From assembly GCA_002315555.1 (NCBI GenBank), contig DCHF01000003.1, positions 3,720 to 67,719 of the forward strand: DNA of 64,000 nt. Direction: 5' to 3'. The DNA comes from Lachnospiraceae bacterium UBA1759. GTDB taxonomy: Bacteria; Bacillota; Clostridia; Lachnospirales; Lachnospiraceae. Below are positions 43,384-50,953 of this stretch, piece by piece. Position 1 is the first letter of the stretch; every line of letters starts with the position of its first letter. Below the pieces are notes generated by a model. The model had not been told where the DNA came from and ran no database searches. It was given only the letters and a program-made list of their open reading frames with translations. The translations under genes and the position numbers were made by a program.

Positions 43384-44091
43384 ATGAAAAGAGAAATTGA
43401 TCTTCAGACAATGACGGACGGCAAAAAGTACCGCGCAGACGATATGGCCAAACTGGGCTGCAAGGGCTGCGCGGGCTGCAGTGAATGCTGTTCGAACGAG
43501 GCGGTCATGATCGTGTTGACACCGTACGACATGGCGGCTCTTACGGAAAAGACCGGAAAAGGCTTTGACATTCTGTATGCCGAAGGAAAGATCCGACTGA
43601 ACACGGTCGATGGTCTCATCCTTCCCGGCCTCGGTGTCCGGAATGATGCTGTGCAGGGCGTGAGCGTCCTCCGTGCACGCACGACCGGCACCGCCACGTC
43701 CCGCGATACCTGCGTCTTCCTCGGCCGTGACGGCCGCTGCACCATCCACGATGCGCGCCCGGACATCTGCCGGCTGTTCCCGCTTGCCCGTCTCTACGAG
43801 GACAACGGTTTTTCCTACATCCTCCAGACCGGACAATGCCCGATGGCGGACGGTGTGAAGATCCGCATCGGAAAATGGCTCGGGATCCCGGACCTGAAGA
43901 ATTATGAAGAGTGGATGTTACAGTATCACGAGCTTCTCACAAACGTCCGCGCTGCGCTCGCGGAATATGAGGACGAGGCCGTGCGGCAGAAGATCAGCGT
44001 CGGCTTTTTGAACCTGTTCTTCCGCATGCCCTACGAAAGCGGACGTTCCTTCTTTGAACAGTATGCGGAACGGACGGAGCGCATGCTATGA
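43384..44091 (+). CDS. YkgJ-family cysteine-cluster protein
   Basis: 235 residues. Cys-rich start CKGCAGCSECC at about 26-36 and the later C-x-H-x-x-RPDIC-x-LFP segment near 120-133 are the YkgJ (CxxCxxCC) metal/Fe-S binding pattern. Function of the family is unknown. It is coupled to the next membrane protein gene by ATGA. Confidence 0.82.
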   Translation: MKREIDLQTMTDGKKYRADDMAKLGCKGCAGCSECCSNEAVMIVLTPYDMAALTEKTGKGFDILYAEGKIRLNTVDGLILPGLGVRNDAVQGVSVLRARTTGTATSRDTCVFLGRDGRCTIHDARPDICRLFPLARLYEDNGFSYILQTGQCPMADGVKIRIGKWLGIPDLKNYEEWMLQYHELLTNVRAALAEYEDEAVRQKISVGFLNLFFRMPYESGRSFFEQYAERTERML

Positions 44092-44813
44092 TCCCGGTCG
44101 TTCTCTACGTTGTCATTGAAGTTCTGCTGCTCATCGCAATCAAGGTCCTGGATGCGTTTCAGCCGTACAGTGTGACCGGAAAAGTTGAGTACGCGGCGAT
44201 CGTCCTGAGCTTTCTCGCAACGCTCATCATCTTCTTGAAGAAGCGTGCCGCAGCGAAACGTGAAAGCGATGAAAAGCCCCGAATTTCCGGCCTTTTTGAG
44301 CGCGTCGCAATACCGGCCGCCATGACGGTCACCCTGATCGCCGATACCTTTCTGGTACTTCTTGAGAGCTGCTCCGTGCCCCGGGTGAACCTTCCCGGCG
44401 TCCTGAGCTTCTGCGTGGTCCAGACGATCTACGCCCTGTATCTTGACCGGAAGCTTCCGGTGCTTCTCATACGCATAGGAGCCTTTCTTTCGGTAACCGC
44501 AGCGCTTTATTTCCTGCATATGGCGGAGCCTCTGAATATCGCAGCGGGGTGGTCCATCGTCCAGCTTGCGGGCAATGTGATCGCAGGTTTCCGCAATTTT
44601 TCCAAAGCCAAAAAGAAGGGAGGCGGCGTACTTTCCGCGCGGCTTCTTGCCATCGGCCTCACGCTGTTCCTTTGCTGTGACCTGTGCGTGGGCCTTTACA
44701 ACCTGACAGCCGGCACGGAATCGACCGCGCTTTATGCAGCCTCGTATTTCATGATCTGGATCTTCTATCTGCCCTCGCAGGTTCTGATCCCGTTATCTTT
44801 TTTATTCAATTGA
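44088..44813 (+). CDS. Uncharacterised seven-helix membrane protein
   Basis: 241 residues with about seven hydrophobic segments and short loops. Charged residues inside helices (TLIADTFLVLLE near 82 and LFLCCDLCVGLYN near 197) and the end FYLPSQVLIPLSFL look conserved in wording, but I do not recognise the family with confidence; a YhhN-like fold is one option. The ATG overlaps the YkgJ stop (ATGA), suggesting a joint function. Confidence 0.7.
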   Translation: MIPVVLYVVIEVLLLIAIKVLDAFQPYSVTGKVEYAAIVLSFLATLIIFLKKRAAAKRESDEKPRISGLFERVAIPAAMTVTLIADTFLVLLESCSVPRVNLPGVLSFCVVQTIYALYLDRKLPVLLIRIGAFLSVTAALYFLHMAEPLNIAAGWSIVQLAGNVIAGFRNFSKAKKKGGGVLSARLLAIGLTLFLCCDLCVGLYNLTAGTESTALYAASYFMIWIFYLPSQVLIPLSFLFN

Positions 44814-44838
44814 TTTTTCCTCCCGATGACACTATACT
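44810..44838 (+). promoter_or_regulatory. Promoter of the clan GH-A gene
   Basis: TTGATT (44810-44815), 17 bases, TATACT (44833-44838). The transcript would carry a CCGGCG / CGCCGG hairpin at about 44,851-44,873 before the ribosome site. Confidence 0.65.
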
Positions 44839-44909
44839 TTTTTTAAGAGGACCGGCGAAGGCTTGAGACGCCGGCATTAAAAAGAATATGTGACAGAAGG
44901 AGGATTTTT

Positions 44910-45962
44910 ATGCGTAAGGATCATATGGTCGGACTGTGTCTCCATCATGACGCACCGGATTGGGACAAGGTACGCGGACTCGGAACGAAGTGGGTCCGTC
45001 ACGGTATTCCGTACCCCTGGGCGGACCGGGTGAACGGAACCTACAGCGAGGCGTTTTTAAAGGCGGTCGGATACCTGAAGGTGCTGAAGCGCCAAGGCAT
45101 TAACGTACTCGTTTCTACTCCGGCAATGGGCTCCACCCGTTATGACAAAGCCGTTGGCGATACCGTCTGGCATCCGGGCTATCCGGCGTGGATGGGCTCG
45201 ATGGATGAGGATTTCTATTACGAGGCTCTGGCGGAAGGCATCAAGGAGATCGTCCGTGTGGTGGGCGATGATGCCACGTTCTACCAGCTGGGCAATGAGC
45301 CGGACTTCGGTGTGTTCATCGGCCCGGTGACGCGTGAGCAGAACGTCCGCTTCAACAAGACCTCCATCCTGGCACTGAAGGAAGCCGGCCCGGACAAGAA
45401 GGCCGGGATCAATCTTGCCGGCGTGGCGGGAGAGCACATCACGGAATATGCGCTCTGGCTGACAAAGACGCTGTACCGCGACGAAGCGCTGCCCTATGAC
45501 TGGCTCGGTCTGGACGGCTATTTTGGCTGCTGGCAGCCCGGCGGTCCCGAAAACTGGAAGCCTTACATGGACACGATGGCCGAGCTTTCGCAGAAGCCGC
45601 TGATCATCAGCGAATGGGGCTACGGCACCAATTACGAAGCGCCCTTTGAAAAGGATTTCAAGCGGATCGAATATTACAACAACATAAACTGCAAGACCAA
45701 GCGTTGGGAGAACATGTGGAAGGGACAGAAGCACACGCCGGAGCTCCAGGCGGACTTCATCCGTGAGTGCCTTCGGATCTTTGCGGATCATCCGGCCTGC
45801 ATCGGCAATTTCTTCTTCCGTTATTCCGATGCCGAGGTCTGCTGGCAGTGCGGTGAACATGATTGCCCGACGGAGACCCATTGGGGCGTTGTCGGTGTGA
45901 ATGAGGAGATCAAGCCCGGATATGCGGCACTTCGTGACGCATCCAGGGAGCTTTTTGACTGA
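44910..45962 (+). CDS. Clan GH-A glycosidase of unassigned family
   Basis: 350 residues, a single TIM-barrel domain, no signal peptide. The two catalytic glutamates of clan GH-A are where expected: acid/base Glu130 in QLGNEPDF after beta-4 and nucleophile Glu235 in IISEWGYG after beta-7. N-terminal GLGTKWVRHGIPYPW and NVLVSTPAMGS are barrel strands. The sequence is reminiscent of GH39/GH5/GH2-like barrels but I cannot place it. AGGAGG precedes the ATG. Context suggests plant-oligosaccharide breakdown. Confidence 0.75.
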   Translation: MRKDHMVGLCLHHDAPDWDKVRGLGTKWVRHGIPYPWADRVNGTYSEAFLKAVGYLKVLKRQGINVLVSTPAMGSTRYDKAVGDTVWHPGYPAWMGSMDEDFYYEALAEGIKEIVRVVGDDATFYQLGNEPDFGVFIGPVTREQNVRFNKTSILALKEAGPDKKAGINLAGVAGEHITEYALWLTKTLYRDEALPYDWLGLDGYFGCWQPGGPENWKPYMDTMAELSQKPLIISEWGYGTNYEAPFEKDFKRIEYYNNINCKTKRWENMWKGQKHTPELQADFIRECLRIFADHPACIGNFFFRYSDAEVCWQCGEHDCPTETHWGVVGVNEEIKPGYAALRDASRELFD

Positions 45963-46005
45963 CAGGGGAGGGCGGAATGCCCTTCCCGTAAACAAGGAGA
46001 AAATA

Positions 46006-46599
46006 ATGGAAGCAATGGAAGCTATCCTGACAAGACGCAGCACGCGGAAATTTCAGGACCGTAAAGTGGAACGTGAAAAACTGATGCAGGTACTGGAGGC
46101 GGGACGGTATGCGCCATCCGGCGGTAACAACCAGCACAGTCATTTTCTGGTGATTGAAAACAAGGAAGTCATGGACCGTCTGGCGGTCATGGCGGAGAAG
46201 GCGTTCTCCGGGATGGAGATCACGCCGGACACCTATTCTTCCCTGGCACACAGCATCACCGCGTCCAAGAAAGGCGGATACATTTTCCACTACAACACTC
46301 CGGTGTTGATCCTTTCCTGCAACCGGGCCGATTATTCCAACAACCTGGCCGATACCGGCTGCGCTCTGGAAAATATGATGATTGCCTGCAATGCGCTGGA
46401 TCTGGGCTCCGTCTGGATCAACCAGTTAAAGTGGCTCCGGGAGGACCCGGAGATCGTCGCATACTTGCAGACGCTCGGCATGGAGCCATGGGAGCGTGTG
46501 TACGGCGGCCTTGCCGTGGGCTATCCGGATACGGCAGACGGCCTGCCGCCGCGGAAGGCGCTGGAACGGAAAGGCAACCTTGTGACTTTTATTGAATGA
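46006..46599 (+). CDS. Nitroreductase-family flavoprotein
   Basis: 197 residues. Opening AILTRRSTRKFQDRKV near 6, APSGGNNQHSHFLVI near 36 and the closing GGLAVGYPD near 168 are the FMN-binding pattern of NfsB-like reductases. It would reduce quinones, nitro compounds or enones with NAD(P)H. The chosen ATG at 46006 follows AAGGAGA; an upstream open frame covers the end of the previous gene and is not used. Confidence 0.9.
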   Translation: MEAMEAILTRRSTRKFQDRKVEREKLMQVLEAGRYAPSGGNNQHSHFLVIENKEVMDRLAVMAEKAFSGMEITPDTYSSLAHSITASKKGGYIFHYNTPVLILSCNRADYSNNLADTGCALENMMIACNALDLGSVWINQLKWLREDPEIVAYLQTLGMEPWERVYGGLAVGYPDTADGLPPRKALERKGNLVTFIE

Positions 46600-46623
46600 C
46601 ATTTTTGCGAAGTATGATATAAT
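46596..46623 (+). promoter_or_regulatory. Promoter of the dgt-dnaG operon
   Basis: ATGACA (46596-46601), 16 bases, perfect TATAAT (46618-46623). The -35 overlaps the nitroreductase stop codon. Confidence 0.65.
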
Positions 46624-46656
46624 AAAGTTGTCCCAGTATTTTCCCAGGAGGCAAAG

Positions 46657-47676
46657 ATGACGATTCGCGAACAGATGGAGAAAAGAGAATATCAGATCCT
46701 GAATCCGAAGGCTTCACATTCGGACTGTTCAGCCGGCAGACTGCACGGGGTGGAGCAGGACGATATCCGGACCTGCTATCAGCGCGACCGTGACCGGATC
46801 CTGCACAGTAAGTCTTTCCGCAGACTGAAAAACAAGACGCAGGTATTTCTGGAGCCGGAGGGTGATCACTATCGCACCCGTCTGACGCATACGCTGGAGG
46901 TCTCGCAGATCGCGCGGACCATCGCGAAGGCGCTCGGTATGAACGAGGACCTGACCGAGGCCATCGCCCTCGGACATGACTTGGGTCACACGCCGTTCGG
47001 CCACTCCGGAGAGAAAGCACTGAATGAAGTCCTGAAGGCCGCGGGATTTGGCGGGTTTGACCATGCGGAACAGAGCGTCCGCATCGTGGAGATCATCGAA
47101 AAGAACGGGCAGGGACTCAATCTGACGCGCGAGGTCGTGGACGGTATCCGGAATCACGGGACGAGCGCACTTCCTTCCACGCCGGAAGGAAAGATCGTCC
47201 GGGTGGCGGATAAAATTGCGTACATCAATCATGACGTGGACGATGCGATCCGCGCGGGCGTTCTTTCCGAGGAAATGCTGCCGGCGGAGTATACGGACAT
47301 CCTGGGGCATTCTGTCAAGGAGCGCCTGAATACGATGGTCCTCGATATGATCACCGCAAGCAAGGAGAAAGAGGAGATCGTCCAGTCGGAGGATATCCGG
47401 AATGCCATGATGCAGCTGCGCCGGTTCATGTTCCGTGAGGTCTATGAAAGCCCCATCGTCAAGGGACAGGAGCAAAAAGCGCAGAATATGCTCAAAATGC
47501 TTTACGAATACTACATGGATCACGGGGAACTGATCCCGGATTCTTATAAGATCCTGCTGGAAGCGGGGGAAAAGAAGGAAATCGTTACGGCGGACTATAT
47601 TTCCGGCATGACGGACCAGTATGCGGTACAGAAGTATGAAGAGTTTTTTGTCCCGCACGGCTGGAGAGACAACTAA
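46657..47676 (+). CDS. dgt: dGTP triphosphohydrolase-like HD protein
   Basis: 339 residues. HD metal-site pattern: RLTHTLEVSQIARTI near 71 (His), GHDLGHTPFGHSGE near 106 (His-Asp) and RVADKIAYINHDVDD near 182 (Asp). The N-terminal DRDRILHSKSFRRLKNKTQVF is typical of the Dgt subfamily that hydrolyses dNTPs to nucleoside and triphosphate. Stands before dnaG, the usual clostridial order. AGGAGG precedes the ATG. Confidence 0.93.
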   Translation: MTIREQMEKREYQILNPKASHSDCSAGRLHGVEQDDIRTCYQRDRDRILHSKSFRRLKNKTQVFLEPEGDHYRTRLTHTLEVSQIARTIAKALGMNEDLTEAIALGHDLGHTPFGHSGEKALNEVLKAAGFGGFDHAEQSVRIVEIIEKNGQGLNLTREVVDGIRNHGTSALPSTPEGKIVRVADKIAYINHDVDDAIRAGVLSEEMLPAEYTDILGHSVKERLNTMVLDMITASKEKEEIVQSEDIRNAMMQLRRFMFREVYESPIVKGQEQKAQNMLKMLYEYYMDHGELIPDSYKILLEAGEKKEIVTADYISGMTDQYAVQKYEEFFVPHGWRDN

Positions 47677-47685
47677 GGAGCAGTT

Positions 47686-49455
47686 ATGTTTTATTCCGAG
47701 GAGATTATTGAAGAGGTGCGGCAGCGGAACCCGATCGTCGATGTGATCGGCTCCTACGTGCATCTCACCAAAAAGGGCGGTAATTACTTTGGCCTCTGTC
47801 CCTTCCACAATGAAAAATCACCTTCGTTTTCGGTATCCGCCTCCAAGCAGATGTACCACTGTTTTGGCTGCGGTAAAGGCGGTAATGTGCTCACCTTCGT
47901 CATGGAGTATGAAAACTATTCCTTCCCGGAAGCCATGGAAATGCTGGCAAAACGCGCGGGCATCGAGCTTCCGCAGCAGGAGTACACCCCGCAGATGAAG
48001 GAAGAGGCCGACCAGCGCACGCTGCTCCTCAAGATGCACAAGGACGCGGCGATCTTCTACGTCAGCATGTTAAGAAGTCCGCAGGGAAAGCCCGGTCTGG
48101 ACTACCTGAAAAAGCGCGAGCTGACCGATGAGACCATCCGGAACTTCGGCCTCGGCTATGCCGGCCCGCATCCGGCGGCGCTGTACCGTTATTTAAAGAG
48201 CAAGGGCTATACGGACGCCCAGATGAAGGATTCGGGCCTGATCACCATCCGTGAACGCGGCGCCGGAGACCGTTTCTGGAACCGCGTCATGTACCCGATC
48301 ATGGACGCGAACAACCGCGTCATCGCTTTTGGCGGACGTGTCATGGGCGATGGTGAACCAAAGTATCTGAACTCGCCGGAGACCAAGATCTTCGATAAGA
48401 GCCGCAACCTTTATGGACTTAACGTGGCCCGCCGCACCAAAGAAAAATACTTCCTGGTCTGTGAAGGCTATATGGACGTGATCTCCATGCACCAGGCCGG
48501 TTTTACGAACGCCGTGGCATCCCTCGGCACCGCCTTCACCCATCAGCACGGCATGATCATCAAGCGTTATACGGATGAAGTCATCCTGTGCTACGACATG
48601 GACGGCGCCGGCAGAAAGGCCGTCCTTCGTGCGATTCCCATCCTGAAGGAGGCCGGGCTCCGCATCAAGGTGCTCAGCATGGCACCCTACAAGGATCCGG
48701 ATGAATTTATGAAGAATCTGGGCCCGGAGGAATTTAAGGTCCGTATTTCACAGGCGGTCAATGCCTTCATTTTCGAGGTCGATACCCTTCGTACCCAGTA
48801 CGATTTCTCCGACCCCGAGGAAAAGGCCAACTTCTTCAACGAGACAGCAAAAAAACTGGCGGAGTTCTCCGATGAGATCGAACGCAGCTCCTACACGGAA
48901 GCGGTCGCGAAGAAATTCGGCATCGATTACGGCATTCTCCGTTCCAAGGTCAATCAGATCGGCAATCAAGTCGGACTGACCAGGAAGGATGAGGACGAAT
49001 GGAAGCCCAAGAGTACCGTTCAGACCAAAAAGACGAAGGATCACGGCATCCGCGAAGCGCAGAAGCTGATTCTGACCGAGCTCAGTCAGGAACCGGGCGT
49101 GTATGCCGGGGTGCGCCGTTATCTTGCGGCCGATGACTTCACGGATGATTTGATGCGTGCGGTCGCAAACGAGCTGTTCGCGCAGCTGGAGCAGGGCGCG
49201 GACAAGCTGAATCCCGCGTCTATCGTCAATCATTTTATCGACAGTGATCTCTACAGCGAGGTCGCGGCGATGTTCTCCTCCGCGTTCACCGAGGATCTGT
49301 CCGAGGATGAAAAGCGTCAGGCCCTCCGTGAAGCCGTTGGCCGCGTCCGGGAAAACAGTCTGGAAAAGAAGATCGCGGATTGCACGGACCCGATGCAGCT
49401 CATGGAGCTCTTAAAAAAGAAAAACGAACTGAAAGCAGGCAGGATCGAATTATAA
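47686..49455 (+). CDS. dnaG: DNA primase DnaG
   Basis: 589 residues. Zinc finger CPFHNEKSPSF ... CFGCGKGG at about 38-66; RNA polymerase domain with YPIMDANNRVIAFGGRV near 203; Toprim with LVCEGYMDVI near 258 and CYDMDGAG near 305; then a helicase-interaction C-terminal domain. Makes RNA primers for replication. GGAG precedes the ATG nine bases after dgt. Its stop TAA shares one base with the trmK ATG, so the sigma-factor gene rpoD that commonly lies here is absent. Confidence 0.95.
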   Translation: MFYSEEIIEEVRQRNPIVDVIGSYVHLTKKGGNYFGLCPFHNEKSPSFSVSASKQMYHCFGCGKGGNVLTFVMEYENYSFPEAMEMLAKRAGIELPQQEYTPQMKEEADQRTLLLKMHKDAAIFYVSMLRSPQGKPGLDYLKKRELTDETIRNFGLGYAGPHPAALYRYLKSKGYTDAQMKDSGLITIRERGAGDRFWNRVMYPIMDANNRVIAFGGRVMGDGEPKYLNSPETKIFDKSRNLYGLNVARRTKEKYFLVCEGYMDVISMHQAGFTNAVASLGTAFTHQHGMIIKRYTDEVILCYDMDGAGRKAVLRAIPILKEAGLRIKVLSMAPYKDPDEFMKNLGPEEFKVRISQAVNAFIFEVDTLRTQYDFSDPEEKANFFNETAKKLAEFSDEIERSSYTEAVAKKFGIDYGILRSKVNQIGNQVGLTRKDEDEWKPKSTVQTKKTKDHGIREAQKLILTELSQEPGVYAGVRRYLAADDFTDDLMRAVANELFAQLEQGADKLNPASIVNHFIDSDLYSEVAAMFSSAFTEDLSEDEKRQALREAVGRVRENSLEKKIADCTDPMQLMELLKKKNELKAGRIEL

Positions 49456-50162
49456 TGCAGTTATCGGAAAGACTGAATACAATTATTGAAATGGCGGATC
49501 CCTGCAGGTCAGCGGCGGACATCGGCACAGATCACGGATTTGTGCCGATTGCGCTTGTTGAGCGGGGAAAAGCGGAACGGGCGATCGCGTGCGATGTGCG
49601 GAGCGGCCCGTTAGATCGTGCAAAAGAGCACGTGCATGACGCGGGACTTGATGCGAAGATCGAATGCCGGCTGGGCGACGGCCTTCAGTGTCTGACGCCC
49701 GGGGATGCGGATCTGATCATCATTGCCGGGATGGGCGGCACGCTGATCTCGGAGATCCTAAAGGCGGGTGCTGCGGTGCTTTTGCAAACGCAGGAACTGA
49801 TCCTGTCACCGCATACGGACGCGCCTGAGGTGCGCCGGCGGATCGCGTGCCAGGGGTTTGCCATCACCGAAGAGCGCATGCTGATGGAAGAGGGCAAGTT
49901 CTACACGGTGATCAAGGCGGAGAAAAAGGAGATCGAGGAATGGGAGAAGATGAGCGCGCAGGAGATCCTGTTCGGGCCGTGTCTTCTTCGCGACAAGCCG
50001 GCGGTCTTCGTAAAGTGGCTCCGGAATGAGGCACGGAAGGACCGCGAACTCATTGAAGCCCTGAAGAAGGAGGCGGCATCGGACGCCATCGTCCGCCGCA
50101 TTACCGAAAAGGAAAACGAATTATTCATGATCGAGACCGTACTTGGAGGCATGAAAGAATGA
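49455..50162 (+). CDS. trmK: tRNA (adenine-N1-A22) methyltransferase TrmK
   Basis: 235 residues. SAM-binding Rossmann motif AADIGTDHGFVPIALVE near 20-36, ACDVRSGPL and the catalytic-region IIIAGMGGTLI near 94, then a C-terminal coiled-coil of about 50 residues (charged EKENELF end). Methylates N1 of A22 in bacterial tRNAs. TAATG overlap with dnaG and ATGA overlap with the following esterase gene. Confidence 0.9.
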   Translation: MQLSERLNTIIEMADPCRSAADIGTDHGFVPIALVERGKAERAIACDVRSGPLDRAKEHVHDAGLDAKIECRLGDGLQCLTPGDADLIIIAGMGGTLISEILKAGAAVLLQTQELILSPHTDAPEVRRRIACQGFAITEERMLMEEGKFYTVIKAEKKEIEEWEKMSAQEILFGPCLLRDKPAVFVKWLRNEARKDRELIEALKKEAASDAIVRRITEKENELFMIETVLGGMKE

Positions 50163-50902
50163 AGATCAATGTATTATCCATCGGAAACAGCTTTTCACAG
50201 GACGCGCAGCGCTACCTGCACGATCTTGCGCGGATGAACGGCGAAGAGATCGAGAGTGTCAATCTGTACATCGGCGGATGCTCGTTGGAGCGTCATTACC
50301 GGAACATGCTCGGCGATAAAAGGGATTACACGCTGGAGATCGACGGCCACGACAATACGGATTTTTTCGCAAGTATCAAAGAAGGCCTTCTGGCCAGAAA
50401 ATGGGACGTGGTCACGCTGCAGCAGGCCAGCCATGAGTCCTATGATTATGCGAATTACGCGCCGTACATCAAGCCGCTTGCCGACTATGTCCGTGAACTC
50501 TGCCCGACCGCAAAGGTACTGATCCATGAGACCTGGGGATATGAGACCGGCAGTCCGCGCATCCGCGAGCACGGTTTTGAGATTTATGAAGAAATGTTTG
50601 CCGGGGTGGAAGCTGCGTACAAAAAGGCTGCGGAAGCCTGCTCCGCCGATGGAATCCTCTACTCCGGCGAGGTCCTTCTGGAAGCACAGAAGGTCTTCCC
50701 GAAGGTCCATCGCGATACCTTCCACGCATCCTACGGCCTGGGCCGGTATCTCCTGGCGCTGACCTGGTACGGTACCCTGACCGGAAAGAGTGCGGCGAAC
50801 GTAAACTATGATTATTTCAACGAACCGGTATCCGCGGAGGAGAACGCGAAGGCGCGTGAGATCGTGGACACCGTACTGAGAAGAAACGGCTTGATCCGCT
50901 GA
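50159..50902 (+). CDS. SGNH/GDSL hydrolase (DUF4886-like)
   Basis: 247 residues. SGNH blocks: GNSFS with Ser11, GGCSLERH near 39, LQQASHESY near 89 (Asn/Gln oxyanion region) and DTFHASYGLG near 191, where the Asp/His dyad sits. No signal peptide. Probably deacylates sugars. The start overlaps trmK as ATGA, and a GH127 gene follows 51 bases later, so it belongs functionally with sugar use although it is coupled to a tRNA gene. Confidence 0.85.
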   Translation: MKINVLSIGNSFSQDAQRYLHDLARMNGEEIESVNLYIGGCSLERHYRNMLGDKRDYTLEIDGHDNTDFFASIKEGLLARKWDVVTLQQASHESYDYANYAPYIKPLADYVRELCPTAKVLIHETWGYETGSPRIREHGFEIYEEMFAGVEAAYKKAAEACSADGILYSGEVLLEAQKVFPKVHRDTFHASYGLGRYLLALTWYGTLTGKSAANVNYDYFNEPVSAEENAKAREIVDTVLRRNGLIR

Positions 50903-50953
50903 AAACAGCGGGCCACAGAAAAGATATCCCAAAAGAAAGGCATCAGGAAGAAC

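Noticed and set aside
44851..44873. CCGGCG/CGCCGG hairpin as a possible riboswitch before the GH-A gene
   Set aside because: A single short stem with no aptamer motif I recognise.
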